This document shows positions 50,390 through 59,740 of a stretch of 64,000 bases of DNA, one piece after another (within the stretch, counting starts at the first letter, position 1; every line of letters starts with the position of its first letter). Made by a program: the position numbers and the translations under genes. This stretch comes from Mycolicibacterium brisbanense (GTDB lineage Bacteria > Actinomycetota > Actinomycetes > Mycobacteriales > Mycobacteriaceae), in contig NZ_BCSX01000011.1 of the NCBI RefSeq assembly GCF_001570425.1, positions 1 through 64,000 on the forward strand, given 5' to 3'. Below the pieces are notes generated by a model. It did not search any database and was not told the origin of the DNA. It saw only the letters and a list, made by a program, of their open reading frames with translations.

Positions 50390-51592
50390 TCAGATCAGCT
50401 CCGGAACAACTCGTGATGATCCCACCCATTGCGGCTGCTTGGTGTCATCGAGTGGGAAGACCAACGGCTTTCTGTCGCTCAGAGCCCATTCAGGCAGATA
50501 CAGCTTCTCGCCGCCCCGGCGAGCCGATTCGTGCGAAAGTATTCCCGCACAGGTGATATTGGCCGCGTAAACCGCATCGGGGAAGGCCGGCTCTTCGCCG
50601 AGGACAGCCTGGATCAGCCGATGGGCCAGATGGGGGTGAGACCCGCCGTGCCCGCCACCCTGCACGAACGAGCGGTGCTCGGTGTCGCCCTCGTCGGTGT
50701 ACACACCGGCCGTAGTGAACTGCTGCACTTCGGGAGGGAGCCGTTCGGCGAAGTCGGGAATCGTGACCGAGGCCGGCTCCTCACCTAGGTACATGACGTG
50801 TGCCGCGCCCTCGGTCTGTGTCCACTCAAAGGACCGGATAGCACCGTAAACGTCGAAACTCTCGCGGTATTCGCGTGCGACCGCCCACAGGTGCCGCGTC
50901 ACCTCCGCCCCGACGTCGGCTCCGAGGAACTTCAGGTGCGTCGATTCGATGGCGAACGGCGAGTCGTAATTGCTTCGCATGCTCTCGAACACCGAGCCCG
51001 AACCCAGGCATTGGACGTACTCGGCTTGGTAGCCGGCCAATCCCAGTGTGGGAGCGATGGCGTGCGTCGCGTTGTACATCGGCGGCATGCCATTCCAGTA
51101 GCTCGGCCACCCGGTCATGTCCTGGTGGTGTGACGAGCGCAGGAACTGCAGACGTCCGAATGCGCCGGTTTCGTAAAGGGCCTGCACGAAGAGGAATTCC
51201 CGGCTGTATAGCGTCGTCTCCATCATCATGTAGGTCAGCCCGGTGCGGGCCTGGGCGTCGACGATCCGTTTGCAATCCTCGACCGAGATCGCCATGGGGA
51301 TGGTGCACCCGACATGCTTGCCGGCCTCGAGCGCGGCGACGACTTGATCCGCGTGGAGTTGCAGCGGGGTATTGATGTGGACGACGTCGATCAACGGGTC
51401 TGCCAGCATGTCGGCATAATCGTTGTAGCGCACGGCAACGCCGTAGCGATGGCCGATTTCATCTAGCTTGTGTTGTGTCCGTTGGCATATGGCGTACATC
51501 TCTGCCTGCGGATGGCGCTGGTAGATCGGAATGAACTCGGCGCCGAATTCGAGGCCGACAATTCCGATCCGAAGGGGCTCTGTGCGTCCCAT
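50390..51592 (-). CDS. Gfo/Idh/MocA family oxidoreductase
   Basis: The 400-residue protein has an N-terminal Rossmann domain ('RIGIVGLEFGAEFIPIYQRHPQAEMYAICQRT', 'ADMLADPLIDVVHINTPLQLHADQVVAALEAGKHVGC') and the usual C-terminal alpha/beta domain ('SHHQDMTGWPSYWNGMPPM'). These dehydrogenases act on sugars, inositols or their acids with NAD(P). The catalytic Lys-type motif 'EAGKHVGCTIPM' is present with C-T-I-P in place of the common EKP. It lies 11 bases downstream of the TIM-barrel isomerase. Confidence 0.88.
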   Translation of the reverse strand: MGRTEPLRIGIVGLEFGAEFIPIYQRHPQAEMYAICQRTQHKLDEIGHRYGVAVRYNDYADMLADPLIDVVHINTPLQLHADQVVAALEAGKHVGCTIPMAISVEDCKRIVDAQARTGLTYMMMETTLYSREFLFVQALYETGAFGRLQFLRSSHHQDMTGWPSYWNGMPPMYNATHAIAPTLGLAGYQAEYVQCLGSGSVFESMRSNYDSPFAIESTHLKFLGADVGAEVTRHLWAVAREYRESFDVYGAIRSFEWTQTEGAAHVMYLGEEPASVTIPDFAERLPPEVQQFTTAGVYTDEGDTEHRSFVQGGGHGGSHPHLAHRLIQAVLGEEPAFPDAVYAANITCAGILSHESARRGGEKLYLPEWALSDRKPLVFPLDDTKQPQWVGSSRVVPELI

Positions 51593-51603
51593 TGGTCACC
51601 CCC

Positions 51604-52470
51604 TCAGAGCCGCGAGCCTGCTGCTGCGTGCTCGCGAAGCTTGCGCTCGACGAGGGGCCGCAGGTATTCGATCGACGTGCGTGCATCCTCGTCCGGCTCA
51701 ATGCCGCGACGATGGAACCCGGTCTCCATCGTGAGGTACCCGTCGAATCCGGTTTCGATGAGCGCGTCGATCAACGATTCGAAGTCACCCACACCCGAGC
51801 CCGGAGGCAACCGATCACTGTCCGCGATATGGATGTGTTTGAGATCTGCGCCCATCTTGTACGCGTAGTCACTGATCACCTCTCGGCTGTACAGCACGTG
51901 GAACGTATCGAACATGAGCTTCACGTTGGGCCGGTCGACGTCCTGCATCAGTTCGATGGCGTCGTCGGCTGAGACGCACAGGTTGGTGTCATGCGATGTG
52001 GGCTCGATGACGAGGGTCACGCCGGTGTGTGCGATGGAATCAGCAACCTCGGTGAGCACTTCCCGACTCCACGCCCATGCTTGGCGTCGTGATGTCCCGA
52101 AGATGATCCAACCCGGCAGGTAGATGAGGGTTTTGCCACCCCATTCGGCAGTGAGTTCCGCGAGCTCCTTGTAGTGCTCGACGGTGGCGCGCCGCTCCTC
52201 GATGTACGGCGAAGCTGGATTGTTTCCCGGGCCGCCCGAGGGCGCAGGCAACATGCTCGACAACTGAATTCCATTTTCCTCCAATAGGTCACGCACCTGT
52301 GCGCGGCGTGCCTTCGACAAATGTGGGGGATAGGCGTGGGGTGCGGCAGCACCGATCTCGATGCCGTCATAGCCGAGTCGGGCCAGCCGTTTGATCGTGT
52401 CATCAAGCGTGTAGGCGGGGACCCACACGAAGAAGCTCGAGTACGCCCAGGTGTTGTACGAGATTTTCAT
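51604..52470 (-). CDS. Sugar phosphate isomerase/epimerase (AP-endonuclease-2-like TIM barrel)
   Basis: The 288-residue protein has 'DTIKRLARLGYDGIEIGAAAPHAYP', 'LVIEPTSHDTNLCVSADDAIEL', 'NVKLMFDTFHVLYS', 'DLKHIHIADSDRLPPGSG' and 'FDGYLTMETGFHRRG', with the metal-binding Glu, Asp, His and Glu positions of the family. It probably interconverts keto-sugars or inososes. It overlaps no neighbour; the binding-protein gene lies 81 bases upstream. Confidence 0.87.
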   Translation of the reverse strand: MKISYNTWAYSSFFVWVPAYTLDDTIKRLARLGYDGIEIGAAAPHAYPPHLSKARRAQVRDLLEENGIQLSSMLPAPSGGPGNNPASPYIEERRATVEHYKELAELTAEWGGKTLIYLPGWIIFGTSRRQAWAWSREVLTEVADSIAHTGVTLVIEPTSHDTNLCVSADDAIELMQDVDRPNVKLMFDTFHVLYSREVISDYAYKMGADLKHIHIADSDRLPPGSGVGDFESLIDALIETGFDGYLTMETGFHRRGIEPDEDARTSIEYLRPLVERKLREHAAAGSRL

Positions 52471-52551
52471 GGTATTCCTACTTCCCGGCCCCAGCAGGGC
52501 CGATTTGTCGGTGTGAGAACTGAAATAAGTTGCGCGACAGTATGTTCGTCG

Positions 52552-53604
52552 CTACTGCGGGGGATTGGCGCGATAGTCATCGACGTTCTTGGTGTCGATG
52601 AGCGTCGAGTCCAAGACGATCCGCTTGTCGATCTGTTCCCCTGCGCAGAGTTTGGCGGCAGCGATCACCGACTCGTTGACAACGAGGGGGTAACCGACGG
52701 TGGCCGCGTATGTGCCCTGCTTGATCCTGTCCAGGGCACCGGACTCGCCGTCCACGCCGTACACCGCGATCTCGTTCTGCCGTCCCGCTTCGGTGATTGC
52801 CTGGATGGCGCCGAACGCCATCTGATCGTTGTGTGCGTAGACAGCGTCGATCTGGCCTGCCCCGAAGCGTTGGAGCAGATCCTCCATGACCTTGAGTCCG
52901 TGGGCGCGGTCGTAGTCGGCGCTCTGTGACGCGATGATGTGCACAGGGCTGCCCTCGATCGCCTTGCGGAATCCGTCGCCTCTGTCGATTGTGGGCGACG
53001 CCCCCAGACTTCCGGCGAGCTCCACGACGCGTGCGCCATCTGGGTGTGCGGCCACAACGGCAGCGCCCGCAACTCTTCCGGCTTCCGCATTGTCGGAGCC
53101 GATATAGGTATCGACATCGGTTTTGACATTACGGTCTGCTGCAACCACTTTGACGCCGGCAGCCTTTGCGCGACTGACAGCACCGGCCAGTGCGGAAGCA
53201 TCCTGCGGTGACACGATCAGCACATCAATGCCCTGCGCGACCATATTGTCGATCTGGCCGGACTGCGTTGCTGCGTCGCCTTGGCCGTCTGAGACTGTCA
53301 GTGACATTCCGGGCAGGAACTTTCCGGCGAACTTCGGGATCTGCGTTGTGGACTTTGCTCCGTAGGGAAATGAAGCGCTGCTCCACGAAACGCCGACGCT
53401 GCACCTGATGCTGTCCGGAGCGGCCTTCAGTGTGAGCTGAGCGTGACACTTCTCGTTGCAGTACTTGCTCGGGACCAGTTCGTCCGGAATTGCTCCGGTG
53501 GTCGACTGCTCGGGGGCCCTGGCACAGCCGACGACCGCCATCAGCACGCTCAATGACGTCACAGCGGCGGTGATTGCAGTGGGATATCTGTGCACGCGCA
53601 TCAT
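52552..53604 (-). CDS. Sugar ABC transporter substrate-binding lipoprotein
   Basis: The 350-residue type I binding protein is of the ribose-binding kind. The lipobox 'LMAVVGC' gives a lipidated Cys at about 27. 'DNMVAQGIDVLIVSPQDASALAGAVSRAKAAGVKVVAADRN' and 'IDAVYAHNDQMAFGAIQAITEAG' match the RbsB family. Unusually, the mature N-terminus carries C49xxxC53 and C68 ('YCNEKC', 'IRCSV'), which RbsB proteins normally lack. Start 53604 (AAAGGTG ribosome site) was chosen; an adjacent ATG is 53601. It works with the permease and ATPase encoded just upstream. Confidence 0.88.
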   Translation of the reverse strand: MMRVHRYPTAITAAVTSLSVLMAVVGCARAPEQSTTGAIPDELVPSKYCNEKCHAQLTLKAAPDSIRCSVGVSWSSASFPYGAKSTTQIPKFAGKFLPGMSLTVSDGQGDAATQSGQIDNMVAQGIDVLIVSPQDASALAGAVSRAKAAGVKVVAADRNVKTDVDTYIGSDNAEAGRVAGAAVVAAHPDGARVVELAGSLGASPTIDRGDGFRKAIEGSPVHIIASQSADYDRAHGLKVMEDLLQRFGAGQIDAVYAHNDQMAFGAIQAITEAGRQNEIAVYGVDGESGALDRIKQGTYAATVGYPLVVNESVIAAAKLCAGEQIDKRIVLDSTLIDTKNVDDYRANPPQ

Positions 53605-53733
53605 TGCACCTTTTTCTTGGTTGCGACGAAGAGGTTCACGCGCGACCTGGTTCGACAGGCCGGCATGCAGCCGAGTGCTTGTTCCCACTCGACGACGGAT
53701 GTGGAGGGAGAGGCGGCGAGCCGCGGGCTATGA

Positions 53734-54801
53734 CTACGGTGAATTCGTCACCGCGCCAACGGTTTCGGCCGTATCCCTCGTTGGCGTGCCGAGAAAACGG
53801 TTGCCGGAGACCGCGCGCGGGTTGAGTTTGCGCCTGGTCGCTTTCACCGCGAGTAACACAGCGGCGACGATCACCGCGCCTTTGACGATTTGCTGGTCGA
53901 ACGGGGAAATGCCCACCAGGTTCATCACATTGGAGAGAACCGCGAGCAGCACTGCGCCGAATACGGTGCCACCGGCGCCACCGACTCCGCCCATCAGGCT
54001 GGTGCCGCCGATGACAACAGCAGTGATCGCGTCGAGATTCGCCAGGCTTCCGGCGGTAGGGTCGCCCGTACCGATCCTCGACGCCGTCATCACCCCTGCG
54101 AGAGCCGCAGTCAGCCCGCTGATCGAGTAGGCGACCACCAACGTCCTAGTGGTACGCACTCCGGAGAGGCAGGCCGCCTCGATGCTCCCGCCGATGGCGT
54201 ACAGGAATCGGCCAAAGGTCAGGTTTCGAAGAACGAAGATCCCGGTGATCGCCACTGCCACAAAGATGATCAGTGGCCCGGGGATGCCGAATACGCCGCC
54301 GCTACCCATCAACTGAAAGGTGAAGTCACTGTTGTTGAATTGTTGAGGACCGCCATCGGTGACACGAAGGGAGAGCCCGGTGATGGCGACCATGGTCGCC
54401 AGGGTCATGATGAACGGCTGGATCTTGAGCACTGCGACTCCGATGCCGTTGACCACACCCACGACGAGTCCCGCAGTCAGCGCGGCCGCGACAGCGGATC
54501 CGATCATCCACCCCGCGTTGACCAGCATGGCCATGGTGACACCGGATAAGGCCAGGATGGAGCCGACGGACAAGTCGATGCCCCCGGTGAGAATGACGAA
54601 GGTCATCCCGATCGCGATGACGCCCACGATCGCCGACTGTCGTCCGACGTTCAGCAGGTTGTTCGACTGGAAGAAGGCCGGCAACGTGACGACAAGTACC
54701 ACGATGAACACCACGGCAAGAGCGATGACGATCCAGTTGGAGCGAATCGACCGCACGAGCGCATCACTGAAACCTGCACCCTTGGAATCTGTTTCGATCA
54801 T
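53734..54801 (-). CDS. Ribose-type ABC transporter permease
   Basis: The 355-residue permease is of the RbsC/XylH family, with about 8-10 helices. 'GVIAIGMTFVILTGGIDLSVGSILALSGVTMAML' is the family hallmark, and the 'EAACLSGVRTTRTLVVAYSISGLTAALAGVM' coupling loop contacts the ATPase. Start ATG 54801 overlaps the ATPase stop by 4 bp. A 129-base gap before the binding-protein gene holds no recognised gene. Confidence 0.92.
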   Translation of the reverse strand: MIETDSKGAGFSDALVRSIRSNWIVIALAVVFIVVLVVTLPAFFQSNNLLNVGRQSAIVGVIAIGMTFVILTGGIDLSVGSILALSGVTMAMLVNAGWMIGSAVAAALTAGLVVGVVNGIGVAVLKIQPFIMTLATMVAITGLSLRVTDGGPQQFNNSDFTFQLMGSGGVFGIPGPLIIFVAVAITGIFVLRNLTFGRFLYAIGGSIEAACLSGVRTTRTLVVAYSISGLTAALAGVMTASRIGTGDPTAGSLANLDAITAVVIGGTSLMGGVGGAGGTVFGAVLLAVLSNVMNLVGISPFDQQIVKGAVIVAAVLLAVKATRRKLNPRAVSGNRFLGTPTRDTAETVGAVTNSP

Positions 54802-56279
54802 GGCTTCATACCTCCAACTGCGAAATGCATGATTCGTTCCTCTGTAGCCTCGGCGTTGCTCAGCTCGGCGGCGATCGCACCGCGATGCATGACCAGCACC
54901 CGATGGCTCAATGCGATGACTTCTGGCAGTTCCGAGGAGATGACCAGTACTGCTAATCCCGACCGGCACAGGTCCGAGATCATCTCGTAGATCTCTTGTT
55001 TGGCACCGATGTCGATGCCACGGGTGGGCTCGTCGAGAATCAGCAGCTGCACGCCTGCTTGGAGCCACTTCGCGAGAACGACCTTTTGCTGGTTTCCACC
55101 AGACAGGGTCGCAACCGGCGCCCCGACATCGGAAACTTTGATGTGCAGGCGTCGCTTATAGTTGAGAGCCAGCGCGCGTTCTCGACCGGAAGTGCTGAAT
55201 TTGGTGCCGGCCTTGGCGAACCAGGCGACCGGAATGTTCGCGGCTGTTGAAAGAGAAGTGAACAGTCCCTGTGATTTTCGTTCCTCGGGGACCAAGCCGA
55301 TGCCTGCTTCGATCGCGGCCCGGGGATTCAGGGTGAGAGGCTTTCCGTTCATTCGCACAGTGCCGGCGTCCAGCGGATCTGCGCCGTAGATTGCCCGGGC
55401 GAGTTCGGTGCGTCCCGCTCCGCGTAGGCCTGCGATGCCGACGACCTCGCCGGCATGTACGCAGAACGAGATGTCCGACAGCACGCCCTGTCGTGATATC
55501 GAGTCGACGTCGAGGACCACATCGCCCGGCTCCGACCGGTTTTCGCCGGTCTTGTGGCGGAATTCGCGCCCCACCATCAGAGAGACGAGCTGGTCATGAC
55601 TGGTCTGCGCGAGTGGGCCTTCCCCTGAAACGCGTCCGTCTTTCAGAACGAGGTAGCGGTCCGCAAGGCCGAAGACCTCATCGAGCCGGTGTGACACGAA
55701 GATGACGCTCACCCCCTTGCGTGCCAGGCCGCGGACCAGTTCGAGCAGGTGATCGACATCGGATCCACCCAGGACTGCGGTCGGTTCATCGAGAATGAGT
55801 ATCCGGGCGTTGCGATGGAGCGCTTTTGCGATTTCCAGCATCTGCTTCTCGGCGATACTCAAGCTCGCCACGGTGGCCTCGACGGGAACGCCCAGGCCCA
55901 GCTCGGCGAGGAATTTCGCCGCCTCCTCCCGCACGTGGCGCCAGCGCACCCTGGCACGGTCTGGGAAGCTCGAGAACAGAAGATTCTCAGCGACGCTGAG
56001 CTGTGGAAAGAGGCTCAGCTCCTGGTAGACGGTCGCAATACCCAGGCGCTCGGCCGTCTTGGGCGAGTCGATGGTGACGACACGTCCATCGATCTCGATA
56101 GTGCCCGAGCTCGGCTGGTGTGCGCCGGACAGAATACGAATGAGTGTGGACTTGCCGGCTCCGTTTTCACCGACCAACGCCAGGATTTCACCCTCGTCGA
56201 GGTGAAAGCTGACGTCTTCCAGGGCTGGTATGCCGAGGAACTCTTTGGAAGCTGCCCGGACCTGAATTCGGGGTGCCAT
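54798..56279 (-). CDS. Ribose-type ABC transporter ATP-binding protein (two NBDs)
   Basis: The 493-residue protein has tandem nucleotide-binding domains as in RbsA. The first has Walker A 'GENGAGKST', signature 'ASLSIAEKQMLEIAKAL' and Walker B 'ILILDEPTAVLGG'. The second has the degenerate Walker A 'LRGAGRTELAR', signature 'LSGGNQQKVVLAKWL' and 'LLILDEPTRGIDIG'. It is the first gene of a minus-strand operon that is divergent from the ROK regulator. It energises sugar or polyol uptake. Confidence 0.95.
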   Translation of the reverse strand: MAPRIQVRAASKEFLGIPALEDVSFHLDEGEILALVGENGAGKSTLIRILSGAHQPSSGTIEIDGRVVTIDSPKTAERLGIATVYQELSLFPQLSVAENLLFSSFPDRARVRWRHVREEAAKFLAELGLGVPVEATVASLSIAEKQMLEIAKALHRNARILILDEPTAVLGGSDVDHLLELVRGLARKGVSVIFVSHRLDEVFGLADRYLVLKDGRVSGEGPLAQTSHDQLVSLMVGREFRHKTGENRSEPGDVVLDVDSISRQGVLSDISFCVHAGEVVGIAGLRGAGRTELARAIYGADPLDAGTVRMNGKPLTLNPRAAIEAGIGLVPEERKSQGLFTSLSTAANIPVAWFAKAGTKFSTSGRERALALNYKRRLHIKVSDVGAPVATLSGGNQQKVVLAKWLQAGVQLLILDEPTRGIDIGAKQEIYEMISDLCRSGLAVLVISSELPEVIALSHRVLVMHRGAIAAELSNAEATEERIMHFAVGGMKP

Positions 56280-56342
56280 CGTTTCACCTCCCGCTGATTG
56301 GGGGCATCGGTTCCTTGCGTCGAACAGATGCGTGCTGAGTCC

Positions 56343-56400
56343 GTCTAGATGCGCGATCCGGTGTGTTCTACGTCCCAAACGCGCGGATCTGAGTCTAGAT
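56343..56400. promoter_or_regulatory. Paired GTCTAGAT sites between the ABC operon and the ROK gene
   Basis: GTCTAGATGCG begins at 56343 and GTCTAGATACG at 56393, in the same direction, 50 bases apart. TCTAGA is itself palindromic. They lie in the divergent promoter (56280-56484) and are likely binding sites of the ROK repressor. A TATCGT -10 box for the ROK gene is at 56471-56476. Confidence 0.5.
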
Positions 56401-56484
56401 ACGGCTCAATAGGCGGTAAAAGATGCCAGTTATATGAAGATCTCGACATAATTCGGGCATCAAAACCCCGTATCGTGTGGCGTT

Positions 56485-57738
56485 ATGGGCTCTCTTTGGA
56501 CCGAAGTGCAGCTTCTCAAGGCGGACCGCACGCTCGCGCCGGACGCTCATGCTGCCCGGAGCACGATCGCGCGCATGATCGCCGATTGCGGTGTGGCAAG
56601 CCGACGCGACATCGTCAAGTCGACGGGCCTGGCCCGTTCGACCATCGACACCCACCTTGAGGTGCTCATGGAAGCAGGCTTGGTCGATGATGCCGGTATG
56701 GGAGGCAGTCACACCCGGGGACGGCCCGCCCAGACCTTCCGCGTCAGCGCACGCCGCGGCGTCGTGCTCATCGCGGTGGTGGGTGTCGACGAAACATGGC
56801 TTGCCATAGCAACTTTGGACAAGAACGAGGTCGACCGCTGTCTCGTCCCGATGCCTGTGAGCGTCGGTCCACAGGAACTCCTCTCGCGGATTGCCGCGGA
56901 ATTCGTCGCGCTGATGGAACGAAATGGGCGCTCACGGGGTGACGCACTGGCCATTTCCGTCGGCCTGCCCGGACCTGTCGACTCTCACTTGGGCCACGCA
57001 GTGCGGCCGCCCCTCATGCCCGGCTGGGACGGATTTGCGGTCTGCAACGCGATGGCCAAGGAGTTCTACTGCGATGTCGTCGTCGACAACGACGTCAACA
57101 CCATGGCACTCGGCGAAGCACGCCTGCATGGCGGTGACAAGCTGCCCCTGTTGCTCGTGAGCATCGACAAGGGGGTTGGTGCAGGCTTCGTCAGTGAGAG
57201 TGGCCTGCTACTCCACGGAGCCGACGGAGCCGCCGCGGATATCGGTCACATGCGGACCAGGTCGACAAGTGATGTGTTGTGCAGATGCGGTAATCGCGGC
57301 TGTCTCGAGGCGGTCGCCTCGATCGATGCGATCGCTATGAAGGTCTCGGATGCCGCAGGCGTCAGTGTGGACGCCGAGGAAATGATCGAGTGGCTCAAAG
57401 ACGGAGAGCCGACCACCGTGCATATCGTGCGCGAAGTCGCAAACCTGATCGGGCAGGTCGTCGCCGATCTGGTGAACTTCTGCAATCCCGCTCTGATCGT
57501 CCTCGAGGGCCGTATCACCCAATGCACCGAGGATGTGCTGTCGCAGGTTCGCAGCGTGGTCTATCAGCAAAGTCAACCGCTGGCCACCCGGAATCTGTCG
57601 ATTGCGCACGGTCGGCTCGGCAGCGAATCAGGACTGGTGGGCGGCATGGTGAACGCAATAGAACAAGTGTTGTCGCCCAGGGGAATACAGTTTCACACAC
57701 GTGCTCCCGAATCCGACCTCCTGCCTCTGGGGCTCTAG
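56485..57738 (+). CDS. ROK family transcriptional regulator
   Basis: The 417-residue protein has an N-terminal winged helix ('ARSTIARMIADCGVASRRDIVKSTGLARSTIDTHLEVLMEAGLV') and a sugar-kinase-like ROK domain. The domain has 'ALAISVGLPGPVD', 'VVVDNDVNTMALGEARLHG' and the zinc motif 'CRCGNRGCLEAVASIDAI'. It is divergent from the ribose-type ABC operon and is probably its repressor, released by the imported sugar or a phosphate. TATCGT 8 bases before ATG 56485 suggests a nearly leaderless transcript. Confidence 0.92.
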   Translation: MGSLWTEVQLLKADRTLAPDAHAARSTIARMIADCGVASRRDIVKSTGLARSTIDTHLEVLMEAGLVDDAGMGGSHTRGRPAQTFRVSARRGVVLIAVVGVDETWLAIATLDKNEVDRCLVPMPVSVGPQELLSRIAAEFVALMERNGRSRGDALAISVGLPGPVDSHLGHAVRPPLMPGWDGFAVCNAMAKEFYCDVVVDNDVNTMALGEARLHGGDKLPLLLVSIDKGVGAGFVSESGLLLHGADGAAADIGHMRTRSTSDVLCRCGNRGCLEAVASIDAIAMKVSDAAGVSVDAEEMIEWLKDGEPTTVHIVREVANLIGQVVADLVNFCNPALIVLEGRITQCTEDVLSQVRSVVYQQSQPLATRNLSIAHGRLGSESGLVGGMVNAIEQVLSPRGIQFHTRAPESDLLPLGL

Positions 57739-57798
57739 ACCCGACGGTGTCACCGGGGCGTTCGGCGCCCTCGGCGTATTACGCGGGGGTATGACTCC

Positions 57799-59133
57799 TC
57801 ATCGGCCGGAGTCGACGCGCGATGCCGTCGGCGAAGTAGCCGAGGCGTAGCGCCGCGGCTTGCCCGGCCCCAGCTCGGCCAGGGTCGCCACCCGGGTCAC
57901 CTCGACCGGGCGTCCCAGCAACAGGGCCAGTGCGTCGGCGACCCGCTGGCGGTCACCGGATGCGATCACCGCCGAGATGTGGCCTGCCGCATCCTGTTCG
58001 ACGCTCCACCCGCGGGCGCCGGCGGCCTGCAACTGCTGGGTGAGGTCGACGCAGGGCACCGCGTCGCCGGTCGCGGAGACGAAAACCGTTGCCTCCCTGC
58101 CTTCCAGGTCGGCCAGCGCCGGGCGGCCGCGGTGCGTGACCAGCCGTGCGTAGTCTCCCGTGCGATACCGCACCAGGGGCAGGAACTGGTTCTCGCCGCA
58201 TGTCACGACGATCTCGCCCGCCAGCACCTCGACGTGCACGCGGCGCTCGGCGACGGTGAACGGGCCGCCGTCGTCGCTGACTGCGATGGGCCGGGTCTCG
58301 TGCAAGCCGTAGATGTCCAGCACCGGACAGTCGTAGGCAGCCTCAAGCGCACGCCGCAACGGCGCGGTCAACGTCATCGCCCCTGAGATCAATGCCAGCG
58401 GTCGCAGTGTCTGTGCGAGCTGTGGTTCGAGCAGCACCTCCAGTGCCGTGGGTGTCCCACTGATCACCTGCGGATCGGTATGCCGCAGAAATCCGTCGCG
58501 CTGCGTGCGCCCGCCCGCCCATGTGCCGGGATGCAGGTTGAGCCGGGCCATCATCGCCTCACCGAACCCTGGGAGCACCGATTTGTACGTGAATGCCTGA
58601 CGCTGAAAAACGGTCTGCACCAACCCGAGCCGATGCCGGTCAGGTTCCCAGTGCGCGCCGACCAGACTGCGCAGCCAATGAAACCCGCGAGCCAGCTCGT
58701 CGGGGTCGTCGGGCATCACCAATGCCGCACCCGTGCTGCCCGAACTCGTACCGTGCAGCATGCGGCTCAGGTCGGCACCGGGAGGGACGAACGCCGCGAT
58801 GTCCCCGGCCAGATCCTCGCGGCCGATCAGCGGGAAATCGGTCAGGTCGTCCAGCGGCCCGCTGTGGTGGCGGTAGGCCGGCAGCGTGCGGGCCAACGCG
58901 AGATGCTGCGGCAGCCAATCATCAAGGGGCAGTTGGTGAACAGCCGCCTGCTGCTGGTCGGGGCGCAACCGGTGTCCCGTGCGGTGACACCACGCCGGTG
59001 CCAGACGATGGTGTTCCAGCTCCGCCAACCGCTGCCGCCCGGTCGCGGACAGCCCGGGCCAGCGCTCTTCATCGGTCAGGGCCACCTGTCCGAACGGGAC
59101 GTAGTCGTCGAGCCGCAGCGGATCGTCACTCAC
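57799..59133 (-). CDS. PaaK/F390-synthetase-like adenylate-forming enzyme
   Basis: The 444-residue protein is of the phenylacetate-CoA-ligase-like branch of AMP-binding enzymes. The P-loop is 'MLHGTSSGSTGAALVMPD', with 'LISGAMTLTAPLRRAL', 'VLDIYGLHETRPIAV' and 'LVRYRTGDYARLV'. It may adenylate a carboxylate or a cofactor and pass it to CoA or another acceptor. It is the last gene of the MoxR operon, and its GTG start (59133) overlaps the preceding stop by 8 bp, so it is translated with it. Its presence with MoxR/VWA genes is unusual. It is convergent with the ROK gene. Confidence 0.8.
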   Translation of the reverse strand: MSDDPLRLDDYVPFGQVALTDEERWPGLSATGRQRLAELEHHRLAPAWCHRTGHRLRPDQQQAAVHQLPLDDWLPQHLALARTLPAYRHHSGPLDDLTDFPLIGREDLAGDIAAFVPPGADLSRMLHGTSSGSTGAALVMPDDPDELARGFHWLRSLVGAHWEPDRHRLGLVQTVFQRQAFTYKSVLPGFGEAMMARLNLHPGTWAGGRTQRDGFLRHTDPQVISGTPTALEVLLEPQLAQTLRPLALISGAMTLTAPLRRALEAAYDCPVLDIYGLHETRPIAVSDDGGPFTVAERRVHVEVLAGEIVVTCGENQFLPLVRYRTGDYARLVTHRGRPALADLEGREATVFVSATGDAVPCVDLTQQLQAAGARGWSVEQDAAGHISAVIASGDRQRVADALALLLGRPVEVTRVATLAELGPGKPRRYASATSPTASRVDSGR

Positions 59134-59740
59134 TGTTGTACCGTGCCGCAGCTTCTTTGGCCTGCGCGTCGGCCAGGCGGCGTTGCACGGCCATGCGGTG
59201 TTCGTGGTCAGCCAGGGCTTGCGCCAGCGCGCCTTCGCGCCGCACCGAATCACGCATCTCGAACAGGGACCGCGCCTGCGCGACGTCCTCTCCGTGCGGC
59301 AGCAGACCATCCCACAACAGGAACGTGCGCACCACCTCGTCGCGGCGCTCCGCATCGCTGAGCCAGCGGCCCGGGTCCACCAGCGGCGCCACCCGAAAAG
59401 CCAAGGCCAACAGGGCCCGTCCGGCCATGCGCTCGTCCAGCGGCACGCTGAACGGGCCGATCAGGTCCGCACTCGCGAACAGCCACAAACCGATCGCGGC
59501 ACCCCGCCGGGCGGCCGGTGTGCCCCGCTCGGCGATGCGCTGAGCCGCCGCCGCACATCCGGTGTTGTTGAACACGTCGCACGCGAGGGCCACCACATCG
59601 ACGGTGTCGGCGAGAAACGGCTGCGGCGTGCTGGCCAGCCGCGCGGCGACCTCGTCGACCGGCGGGCCGGGCCGCAGCCGCGACCATACCGCCTGCTCGT
59701 CCAACCCTTCGGCGAACCAGTTCGCCAATTGCTCAGCCAT
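59126..59740 (-). CDS. Helical protein of the MoxR operon, unknown function
   Basis: The 204-residue protein is predicted mostly helical, begins MAEQLANWFAEGLDEQAVWSRL and is Ala/Arg-rich. No family is recognised and no signal or membrane segment is seen. It overlaps the VWA gene by 8 bp upstream and the ligase gene by 8 bp downstream. This points to a conserved stoichiometric unit, perhaps a scaffold or adaptor. A frameshift is unlikely because the coding bias is uniform. Confidence 0.65.
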   Translation of the reverse strand: MAEQLANWFAEGLDEQAVWSRLRPGPPVDEVAARLASTPQPFLADTVDVVALACDVFNNTGCAAAAQRIAERGTPAARRGAAIGLWLFASADLIGPFSVPLDERMAGRALLALAFRVAPLVDPGRWLSDAERRDEVVRTFLLWDGLLPHGEDVAQARSLFEMRDSVRREGALAQALADHEHRMAVQRRLADAQAKEAAARYNSE

